A DNA stretch of 64,000 nucleotides from Trebouxia sp. TZW2008 (taxonomy: Eukaryota; Chlorophyta; Trebouxiophyceae; Trebouxiales; Trebouxiaceae): assembly GCA_002118135.1 (NCBI GenBank), contig BDIU01000136.1:124001-188000 (forward strand), in the 5' to 3' direction. Shown here in pieces: positions 9,899 to 21,800 of the stretch. The translations under genes were made by a program, and so were the position numbers. The notes under the pieces are model-generated. The model saw only the letters and a program-made list of their open reading frames with translations, had not been told where the DNA came from and did no database searches. The stretch's first letter is position 1. The number at the start of each line of letters is the position of its first letter.

Positions 9899-12800
9899 TC
9901 AATCAGAAAGAGCTCCAAAGCCTGCGCCGGGTGCGACAAAGTAGTGCTTCGCCACCTGCGTCAAGAGAAAGAAATGCATTGGCACCACAACACTGCAATC
10001 AGAAGAGACATACTGATCTGGTGCCTGTCTCATGGTCTGCACTCTGTACAAACTGGAAGATCGTGCTTGCCATGAAATTGTGGGGGAACAAGCATCAAAG
10101 TCCCAGCCAGACATGCCATACTCACTTTGACTACACATAAACAAGCATGAAGACATGCCATACTCACATTGGCACATACACTTGCGTGAAGTTTTTGCGC
10201 ATGAACTGACCTGCATTGGCAGTGGTGTTCGGGATCCAAAAATGGAAGGCACAGCTGCCTCTGGTGCCTTGCTGACGCTTTGGACTTGCAGAATGTTCTG
10301 CCCTGCCATCAACTCCACTAAAGCCCTTGCCTGCTGAGGTGTCAGTGCCTGCAGCTGGCTGATCAGCAGCTCCGCTGGAATGCCTGCAGCATCGATTCAA
10401 CTCTCATTACGGCCTTGATGTGACCGCATCTGCAATTTGTGCAAGCAGATTAGGCAATGGCTTCGGCACACAAAACAGATCAGGGGCTCCTTTCTCAACT
10501 TTGCAGACTGGGTCTGGAAAGCAGATGGCAAACACAACAGAGAGAGGAGCTGCTGTGCGGGCGCCCAGGCTGGGACATTGTTGTCTTACCTGGATTGCGC
10601 ATGACCACTGAAAGGGCCCGCTGCGTCAGGGCAGTCCAGAAGGGCTGGTTCAGCTGGCCCCTATCATCAAGCCAGGGATGCAGCAAACAGGCACCTTCCT
10701 CAGTGACTACTGCATTTCCTGAGGTTGACCCCACAGCAGACATTGGATTAGCTGAGCCTTTCCGGGCAGTGACTTGAACACGACAGATGTCTTCAGCGTC
10801 TACTGCCTGTCCTGAGCTTGATGCCAAAGCAGGTAGAGGAACAGTGGAGCCGTTCTGGTCAATATCTTGGATACGGCTGGTTCTGAGAGGATTTGCAGAG
10901 CCGCTCTGATCAGTGTGCTGGACATGACTGGCTTTCAGAGGATTTGTAGAGCCGTTCTGGGCACTATCCTGGACATGGCTATGTCTGGCTGAGCCTTTGC
11001 CAGAGGTTTGAGCTTGCAACCCGGCCAGTGACTGGAAGTCTTGAGCAGGTGTATTGTCCTCTACGACAGAGCCCTTGTAGCCAGCTGTGAGTCTGTCAGT
11101 CAGTGCTGTTGCAATGAGGACATTCTGGTCAAAGGCTGGTGCCCAAATGGTCTGCTTCTGCGCAAGCAGTTGGGTTAGAGCCAGAGATGCCAGCTTGTCA
11201 TGAGTGCCACGCTCAGGTGAGTGTTGCAGCTTGTCTGTGAGCTGAGTCTGAGTGAGCCCTGATGCCCCAGCCTCTATGACATGCCTGCATGACGAGGAAC
11301 TGTGTGGGCATGCAGTATTGACTGAGCATTGAGAACATATACTCAGCCAATGCTGTAAGAATAGCAAGCCGATTTTGAGTATGCAGCAGTTCCTTGTGTC
11401 ACAGTGAAGCCAATCTGAGTATGAAGCTGGCTGATTCAGACCATGCAGCAGTCTTCCACGACACAATCTTGTACGCAATCCCATGCAGCAAAGCCTGAAG
11501 CTTATTGAACTTTGTAAGCACTTGTTGGCTAATGTGAGGTATAGACACAGACAGAATGAGGCGCCTCGGCAATGCATACAGGACAAAACAGCTGCAAGGT
11601 ACCTATTCAAGTCTGAAAGCGTACAATGGTTGATGTGAGGTGCAGACAGACAGGGGGCCCACTCAAAGGCCGGTCTCAAAACAGTAAGGCTGCAGCGCAT
11701 CTTCTTTGCCTCAACTTGTGTCAGCATGGGTTGGCTGACGTGGGTTGCAGACAGAATGCGCAGGATGTTCACAGGAAGCTGCAAATGTCAGCAAGGCTGC
11801 CAGGCATCACCTTTGCATCTTAGCCATGATAGCCTCAACATCAGGTCTGGCCTGTTTGGCATCAACGCTGTTTTCATCAGCAGCAGCACCATTGGCTTCA
11901 GCAGGTCCAGGCAGGGCTTCAGCTTGCGCTGTAGGCCGCCCTTTCCGCTTGCCTTTGCGACTCTTAATTTGCTGCTGCTGCCCCTGCTGCTGTGACCCCT
12001 GCTGCTGTGGCTGCTGTTGCGCATGCTTCTGGCTAGCCCCGTTGTTGATAGGTGCATCCACTTCTGGACCAGGCTCACTGGGCTTCTGTTGCACATGCTT
12101 CTGGCTAGCCCCATTGCAGGCAGCTGCGCTCGCATCCAATTCAGTTTCTTGGGGGTTTTGAAGGTCTAAGTGACCTTCTGGCTTATCACTGCCAAGCTGC
12201 ATGTCCGATGTGGGGTCCAGTGACGGATTGGGGTCATAAGTGTGTTCAACGGGATTCGCAGGAGGGCAAATGGTGATGGGTATGTCCACCTGTACTGGTC
12301 CTGTAGCCCCACTGAGAGCAGTTGAGGATGAGGGGTCCAGAGGGGGCAGCATGGATACCTCCACCTGCAGCAAACATACGCCATTTTGGCTAGCACCTTA
12401 AGGCTAACTTGATCAGGTCAGTTTTATGCACGTTGCCAGTCACTCAACACAGCATTGCAGCAATCACAAGTTGATCTTGCCTTTGCAGGCTTGTCAGATG
12501 TTATGTTCAAAGGCAATACAGGGCTGCAAGTGTTGAGCTTCAGCAAAAATAAGCAGGGCAGTCTGCATGCAAGCCATCTTGGCCAAACATGCGCAAATCC
12601 ATGGCCTCAGCGTCATTGGCTTTGAGAAATGAGCCTGCCAGTGATGATGAGATGCTTCGCTGACTCAAGCGACAGTGACACTGTTTGTGCTGATGTGTAA
12701 CAGACTGTTGCTGATACCTTGACCTGGCCTGGTCTGAGTTGCAGCTTGCCAGCTGCCATTAGGGTCAGCACCTCACACACCATGCCTCCTGTCACTTGCT

Positions 12801-15800
12801 CATCACCGGCTATTGCCACTGTGGCCACATCAGCCTGAGCCTGTAGTCGTCAGACACAGCAAATATGTTCCTCACGTACCTGATGACATGCATGTTTGTG
12901 GGCCAGAAGAATGATTGCTTTCCATGCAGCAATACATTATCTTGTATAGTGACACTTAGAACAGAGACGCAGCTCAGCAAGAACAGTAGATGCTAGATCA
13001 GACGTAAGCCAGAAGATCTGCCACATGCCGAGAGTATTGCAGGCATGTTTTGCGAGTGCAATCCTGCTTCACGCCACAGCAAAATCAGGGGAAATGCATA
13101 TCATGAAGCTCAATGTTCTGACATTGTGCCCTCACCAGCTGACCACTGCCTTGTCTATCTGTAGGAGTTGGATGCAGCAGTCCCGCGAGCCGCTGCCTAG
13201 CCTCCACGGCCTCTGTCAGTACAGTCTGAGGCATGTCCAGCGCCTGCAGAACAGCAAGCATGGTACCACTACCAAGGCGGGCACCCAGATAAGGTAAGCA
13301 TAGTATTGCTGTCAATGCATGCATCTGGGCAACGACAGATATGGTATCATTGCCGATGCATGCATATGATGACTGACTGCGCTGATGCCAAGCAAAGCAT
13401 ACTCCAGCTGAGCGCGCAGTTGTCTGGGTGTACACAAGAGAGGACTCGGGTGCTTGAAGAAGGGGTTTGAGCGATATTTGGGAGCCTTGTGTCAAATGCG
13501 TTGCTGCATAAGCTATGTCATAGACTGCCTGAATTTCATGAACAAACAGTCATTGCCACAGTGTGGCACATGTGATCAGCCTTGTTGGCTGGCTAAAGCA
13601 TGTAAAATTACTCTCTCTCTCTCTCTCTTCTCTGCACACAGTGGGACAAGCTTTCAAAGCATTGCTTGTTATGCTGTCTACGTATAACACGTACCGGCTC
13701 AACTGTTGCTGCAGGATGGACCGTGTGCGTGCAGGTCATGTGGTTGCAGAGGCAAATTCTAGGGTGCAGAAGCAGGTGCAGGTTTAGAAGGTGCAGAGGC
13801 AAAGAGTCACATGCCTGTGTACAGTAAAGTCTTGTTGTAACGACTGCTCTGGTTACCAAGAAATTTATCCTTACATCAAGTTGTCCTTGCTCAGAATGCA
13901 GTGATTGGTCACCAGTAGCAATGTCCTTTCATCGAGATTGTCCTTACATTGAGTGTCCTTACAACAAGAGTTACTGTACATGCAGATCATAAAACTGCAG
14001 AGGCAGTCAGCAGGAAGTGCAGAAGAGAAGAGTCACCTCCACAAGCACACATGGATCATGTGGGTGCATAGGCAGCCTCCACAAGGTGCAAAAATCATCA
14101 GAAAGCTGTGTTTTAATTGCTCAAATGAGATGTACCAATGCTAGTATTAATGATAGTCTGGAATCAAACAGTAAACAAGACAGATGCAACAAGTCAGCTC
14201 CATGTGTAAATGCAGATCATATTGCAGTCAAGATCAGGTTGCAGGGGCAAGATCAGGCAAAAAGTTACCTCCATGTGCTCAGCAAAGAGCCTGGACAGCA
14301 TGAGGGGCCTCTTCACCCCTGACGCGTTCACCAAACCCTGCTGCTGCAGGAAGGCCAGGGCCGCTGTGATCTCTTGACTGGTGAAACGCCTTGACACAGC
14401 TGCCACCACATCATGCTCAGCAAGACCTGCAAAGGCAGCAAGCATTTTAGAGGACCTGATGCTGTTCAGGAACAGCGTGTGCTTAGCGCTTGTAGCGTAG
14501 CATCGATAGAGTAGGACCTGTATATCAGGCGTTACATACCAAGACAATGTAAATCACTCAGCCCAGCAAGCACAGCAAGTGTCTGTGAAAAGACCTGTGG
14601 CACTTTGCCGAGAAGGGTGTGATGCTGTGTCCATAGCTCAGGCCAAAGGATTTTTGATGCCGATGTACCGTGGAATGTGAAAGGCAGGGGTAGGCGATGG
14701 GCTGCTTGCTGTTTAGGAGCACCAAAAGGCTGCTTCCCAGATGTGTCAGCCAGGTACAGCATAAACTTGATGGGCTCTGCAGCATGTGCCTCCACCACAG
14801 TATGCTACAGGTCATTGCAAGCCAACATGACGGAGATTGTTCATTGTAGACAGACACCGTCAATGCTGCTCACCAGATGTGTCAGCCAGGTACAGCATAG
14901 TTAATGAGCTCCACAGCATGTGCCTCCACCACAGCGGGCTTGAGGGTCCATGATACGTGTCATGGCTGTGTCATTCAACACAAGTGAAGGAAAGCTGTGT
15001 TTCCCACTTACCAAATGCGTCAGCCAGGTACAGCATGGACTTGATGAGCTCCATGGCATGTGCCTCCACCACAGTGGGCTTAAGAGCCCCAGGCATCTGC
15101 AAGGGGCCCCTGGCTGGCAGGGGCACAGTCTTCCTCCACATCCTGCTGATGCCCCGCCCTGCATTTCATTTGAACAATCAATTAACCATTTGATAGAATT
15201 TACAGTCCAGGGCAGAAACCCAAATGTGACTCATCAGACTTTCTGGCTTGAAAGCACAGGTGTATGTGTCTGGCAACCACCGGCGATCAACTATTGACTC
15301 AATCATCCAGTCACGCACTTACTCTCTCCCTCACTGAGTCAAGCAACCTGTGGATGGTATTGACAGCAGATACAAAGTTATATACAGTCTAAATCAGGGA
15401 GTTAAAGGTGACTCGTCGAATATGCTGGCGTGAAAGCACAGGTGAGTGATAATGATCTGAGGCTAGGCAGGCTGAAAGGGGCAATTGGAAGACTGCAGAC
15501 GCAATCAATGACGGTTTCAGCCCCCTGGTGACGCTTGCAGTGTTGACAATAACCTGCCTGAATGTGCCTGGCATTGCAAGCAAAGTATAGAGGTCAAAAT
15601 CTATGGGAAACACAACCTCTGATTCACTTGCAAACAATGACATGCCATGATGACTAATTTCATGCAAACATCCCACAGAAGCAAGAGCTTAGAACATATC
15701 TCACCCTTGACAAGGCTTGCAGCAATGTCTCCTTGCGCCGCATCAAGCTGGTCGGCATCCGCAGACCTATGCCGCTTCCGTCTGTGAGTGGGGTATATGT

Positions 15801-18800
15801 CATCCTGCACCAACCCACATTGTCAGCATAGCCATCTCATCAAGCCTCGCTCCAATCGACCCAAAAGTGTTACGCCACTGTAACAACACACCCCAACATG
15901 CAAAGCACCAAGCAATGTGATGGATCTTGATGGCTTACTCTGCCTATGGCTTGAGCCAGTCAGACTTTGCCTGGGCTCAAGATACTGCATCTGAATAGCA
16001 CGATATCGTACCTTTCATTGCATGATCATACAGTAACTTCTCTTTGTAAGGGCACTCAATGTAAGGACACTCTTGATGTAAGAACAATGCAGTTTGGGCC
16101 GGCCGTGTATCGCAACTTCGATGCTAATTTCCAGTAAGGACAATCCAATGTAAGGACACTTTTTATGGTACCCAAAGCAGTCTTGATGAAGAGGAGTCCT
16201 TTTATCAACAGTAAGTCCACTCACCATCGACACTACCAGGCAGGCGTCATAAAGCTCCTGACCGATATTGAGAGGGTCTTGAACGTCAGGGCAAAATATA
16301 GGCGTCACATGATGTTTGTGATGTCAGCTGTTGTATCCATCCATTGTTCATGGCCAGATGAGATCAGCTAAGTGTGTGATGTGAATCCTGGCGTGCGCTG
16401 ATTGAAGGAATTGTCTTAAGTACCTGATACCTCTAGACAAAATCACGTTTGAAAGAGGTCTCGAGACAATGATAAACGATAAAGCACTGTGGTGTGACAT
16501 TTGATCTTACAGTACCTCAAGGCCTTCCAGCTGTGACGGCTTCCGCCGGCTTTCTGTCCGGCGAGGAGTGACATCCAGGATCAGCTGAATCATGCCCTCG
16601 ATCTCCTCCAGAGCCCGTTCATCCTCCTCATCCTCCACATCAAAGAGGGGCTCATATGGGTCCAGCAGGGCCCTGCTGGGGCTCAGGGGAGATCCCACTG
16701 GGGTGCCAGCTTTAGCGATGCCCTGTGCTGAAGCATTTGGTGACCTTGGGGCTTCAGCACTGCTGTTGCCTACTTGTGGCTGAGCTGTTGAGCCTTCTTG
16801 TGGCTGTGCTGAAGTGGGTTGATTTTGGAGCAGCTGTGGTGCAGGAGCATCGTCATTGGGGCTGACTGATCTGCTGGAGGCAGCTGTCATGAAGGTGTCC
16901 ATCACACTGGCAAGCCGGTCTGAGGAGAGATACTCTGTCCGCTTGTATTTGCGCTTGCCTGCATGTCGGCAAAACAGCAAACCTCTCAGCATGTGCGCTT
17001 GAAGTCATGACAGCACAAAGGTGCCAAGACTGACCATTGGGTCCTACTGGATCGTGTCAGGTTTGGCAGGATGCGTGACACATGTGTAATGAGGTCAAGG
17101 GAAGTCAGCCTAAATAGGTGAGCTTTCAAGATTCATGACAGCACAAAGCTGCCAAGACTGACCATTGGGCCCACCTGGATTGTGTCAGACTTGGCAGAAT
17201 GTGTGATACGTGTGCAGTGAGGTCAAGGGAAGTCTGCCTAAACATATTGGGCCGCCCCATTAACGTAGGCAGCTGCGGCCGCAACAGCTGCAGCCGCACA
17301 CAACAGGGTTTGCGAGGTCTTCGCTTCGTTCACAATGCACATCGCAGCCACAGGTAACTGACTCCAGCTGGTGGGGCAACCATTCAGGTGAGCTTTCAAG
17401 ATCTCACCTGCAGGGTCAATTGGCAGTGCTGCCTTGCTGGCGTTGGCTGCCTCAGCGGCTGCAGGTACAGCTGCAGGTACAGCTGCTGGTGTTTGAGGCC
17501 TGGTGGCAGGCCTGCTAGCCAATGCTACTGTGCTTTGCCCTGTTCCTGTTGATGCGACTGCCTGCTTGGCTTGCCTACAATGCAGCGCCCAAATCAGGCT
17601 TTCAGAAAGTGCACAAAGTGCTGCATTCTAGTCTCATTGCAGGGACAATTTTGACCGAGAAATAGAATGAACAGAACATACCTATTTGACGGACGCAAGC
17701 TGTGTGTAAAGGTGCTCATAAGCCTTGGGAGGCACATGACCTCAAACCTTGTGCTGCTTGAGGTCTTGATGCAATAGCAAATGGCCTTTAGGACTTGTGC
17801 ACATCTGTGGCAGTGTGCACATCTGTGACAATATGAACTATGCTTGGCAGACACAGTGTGTGACGCAACTCCAGGCAACGACAATTGACTGTATAAAGGA
17901 CAGGCTCCGATACTTTCACGACACTTGACTGCATAGAGGACACTCCAAGACCCATCTCTAGAGGCTCAGGATGCAGCGTACCAGGCAGCAAGCTTTCTGG
18001 CGTGGTGCCTGTGGTAGACATCAACACAGAGCTCCTTCAGTGTCTCCATGTGGGCTTGAGTCTCGCTGTATCGGGCCAGGGCCTTGTAGCAGCGCCGCTT
18101 GGCTGACTCCAGGGACACTGGCAGCTTGAAGCGGCGGAAGTTTACATAGTACTCAGGGCTTCTATGAGTGCGCCACCTGTACACAGTGCGACATTGGACA
18201 CAGTTTGAAGCGGCTGAGCTGGTTTGTCAGGGACACTGGCAGCTTGAAGCGGCGGCAGTTGACATAGTACTCAGGGCTTCTATGAGTGCGCCACCTGTAC
18301 ACAGTGCGACATTGGACACAGTTTGAAGCGGCTAAGCTGGTTTGTCAGGGAGACTGGCAGCTTGAAGCGGCGGAAGTGAACATAATACTCAGGGCTGCTG
18401 TGGGTGCGCCACCTGCCCACAAGCAACTAACTGTCAGGCGCAGTACGATACTGTCCAGGGTATTCAGCTCAGACAGTTGTGGGGATGGGAAGTGTTGGAG
18501 TCAAGTCATACTGTCTTATCAAAGTTGGTACACTGGAAAGCAGAATGTGATCCGCCGGCAGCAGCTGTATCTCTGCCAAGGTAACTTCGCCAGGAGTCAG
18601 AAGCTGGCATGAGGCCAGCTGTGAGCAGGAAGTTAGAGTCTGACACATGCAATTGACAGCCAAGAGGTCAAAGCATACTGCTTGAGAGCTGAAGGTCCTC
18701 GAATCTACAGACAGAGCTTGCAAGCACCTATCAACGAAACAAGCAAGTTGCAGATAAGCTGTGCGGCAAATAGCATGTAATGCACACGTCCAAATCAAAT

Positions 18801-21800
18801 CATGCGACCAGGCTATCTGTATTGGGCATAGGCTGCCAGACCTCTCTTCTATACAATTTGGAGATAGTGCTGGACAACACACTTAAGAGCAAAGTCTGCT
18901 TGGCCAAACGTTCAGCGTGAGTCACAGCAAGCAGCACTGCTGTTGACGCACCAATCTCATGAGCAGCAGCTGCGCATGCAGTTGGCATTCAGGTCCGCTC
19001 TGACACTAAGCTTGACACAAGAGGGGCCGACCTGGCGAATGACCTCAGTATAACTGTATCGTCCTCCACCGTGTACCTGTAGGCTGGTCCCTTTTTGGGC
19101 CGCTTCTGACCAGCAGCTTCACTGTCCTCAGCATCGCTGTCAGCCCTCCTTTTCACCCTACACAGGTGCCAAAATCATTGCACAAGAAATGGCTGGCAAC
19201 ATTGACTTTTAGCTCTTTGTGAGCATCATATCTGAGCAAGTTGCTCCAAGCTATCTGGCTGGGCCTGCTGAGCCTGTCTAGCACACGTTCAGAATGAAAG
19301 AATGAATGAAAGGAATGAACAACCATTGCCAAGGCAAGTACACCACAGATTATTAAAACCCTAACCCCACGCACAGTCTGAGCTAAGCGTATGAAGGAAA
19401 GGTCGTGCCGGACATCAAGTGCTCCATCATTTGTCACAGTCACGTAGCGAGTACAATTGCCAAGTTGCCAAGATGAGCACGGTCTTGCCAGAGAGAACAC
19501 ATGGATGAAAGCAAACGGCAGGTATGAAGGCAAGCTGGACCAGGCAAACCTATCTGCACTGATCATTATAGCAAGCTTCGCAGTGTGAACAACTTTGCAG
19601 TACATTCAAGTCTCTTGGTAAGGACACTCGATGTAAGGACATCCTTCATGTAAGGTCGATGCAAGTGGGAATGAGTGGCTGCAAAGAAAAGTCACTGTAC
19701 TGTCTGTGAAGACAGCAGTCTTAATGAGACAGAGACCGATTTGGGTGGCCACCTGGGGACAAAGCCTGGGCTAGATTTGCAACCTTCACAACATGAAACA
19801 GCAGCATACATCAATTAAGTCCTGTTATGGTAAGGATGAGAATTGAATCCTACTTTGAGGGCCGCCTGGGAACAAAGCCTGGGCCCAGCTCGCCATCATC
19901 AACCCTTGAAGCCTTTTCAGCCTTTCGTTTCTCATTCCTGACTCTGTAGGAACGGTCATCATCAGGGATCTCGCTAGCATGTCTGCGCTTCCTTCTGGGG
20001 GACAGGCCCTGCTTCTTGCGCAGCTGGCGCTCCCTGACCCTGCGGTTTTTCTCAATTTGCTCCTCTACCATCTGTGACAGAATGTGTCCTGACACACCTG
20101 CATATCCATGCTGGCCTGTCAGATCACGCACATCTGCACTGCTGTGTCATGCATTATTGTGTCACATGTTTGTGTCATTGCACCATCAGCAGCAGCGCCT
20201 GCATAGGCACATCAGGTTGTCAGTACACAACAGTGTGGACCTGCACACTGTTGTGTGAGTGTCAGGATAGCGATGAAGTATAGGCAATGATGCAGGTGAA
20301 CGATATGTGCCCTATTACTGAAACTTAAGCGTGGCCAGGCATGCGCAGAGGCTGGAGCTGCCACAGCAGCAGTCCAATGAGAGCAGATCCACACTGCTAC
20401 ACACCCTTTGAAACCTGCCATGCAGACATTTGCTTTGCTGTTGCCTGCATGTCGTGATGAGCGTGTCCGAGGTATAGTGAGCAATGGCATAACAGCTGTG
20501 TGTGGCATGGCTCCTGTGAAAGTTTGTGTGGGAGCTCTGAAAGTAATGCTCAGTAACACATTGATTTGACAGCTGTGAATGGTCATATGAGGGCACAGTA
20601 TCAATCAATCAATCAATCAACAGAATTCACAGTCCAGGGTAGCCAGATGTGACTCATCGGACTTCCTGGCTTCAAAGCACAGGTGAATGATCTGCAGTTG
20701 AAAAAGCAAGACCAAGCTCACCTTGAGCTGTCAAGCGCTGTGCGATGCTGACTCTACTCTTGGCTTCATGCTCTGCGACCACCTCAGGTGGTAGTATATT
20801 GAACGCCCGTGGTCTCAGCAAAGCCTTGCTGGTAACCTTGAAAACTGGATCTAGCCTGCCCAGCCTGGCCTTGCGTATGTTGGAGAGCGTGTTCACCTGC
20901 AGAGACAGCCTCTTGTTGACATGCCTGCGATCATTCAGGGACCTATGTATGTTTGAGAATCTGTTCACCTCACCGAAATAGCCTTAGGTGGAAATGTCGA
21001 GAGACATGCAATCTCCTGCCTGTGCGCTTGTCTGGCTCATGAAAGGCACTAGCAAATATGTAAATGATGGGTCAAGTTGTGGATGGTACCACTGCCTCCT
21101 TCTGAAGTGTTCTGAAGTGTTCCTACCAAAGCTGCTGTCTGCTACCTAGAATGTAAGTGCGTATCCCCTGGCAGCAACAGTGGGAGGTCAGAAGCTGACT
21201 GTTCAGAGCCAAAAACAGCACTGGAATGCAATGCAGACAAAGGATAAGAATGCAAGCACATGCCTTGAGGTGGTGACAAGGACCCTCGACCCTGTCCTGT
21301 CCAGTAGGCTGCATGTGCCATTTTGTGCAGACATGCAAACCATGGACAGCTTGCTGATTGGCCCTGGAACTGGCAGAAAGGAACAGACGCGGCCATACTC
21401 AATTGCAATCAAAACCAAACAGCTGCAAGTAGGAAGGTGGTTGCCATGCTGCTGGGCAGCGCTGCTGACCTACCTGCTCATACTCCGAGTTGAGCTCTTT
21501 GCAATGTGCATGCACTACAGCCAGCTGACATAGCCGTGCTGGTCAGCTGCCTGGGCAAAGGCTTACGGGCATGGGACTGCTCCAGGGTCCTTCCATGAAA
21601 TTTGTTCTAGGGGTAGGAGATGTTGTTTCTATGCTAGGCTGATGTATGCAACATAGAAAATATACCTGCTCATACTCCAGGTTGAGCTCTTTGGCGATGT
21701 GCATGCACTGCAGCCAGCTGACATAGCCATGCTGGTCAGCTGCCTGGGCAAAGGCTTGCTTGAGGGCATGAGACTGCTCCAGGGTCATCACGTGGAGCGT

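Noticed and set aside
10495..11784. One 429-residue protein
   Set aside because: A long open frame that merges TFIIIC exons with intron sequence; only parts (such as LHPWLDDRGQLNQPFW) resemble the family.
13605..13632. (CT)n tract as a promoter element
   Set aside because: It lies in a TFIIIC intron and is a simple repeat.
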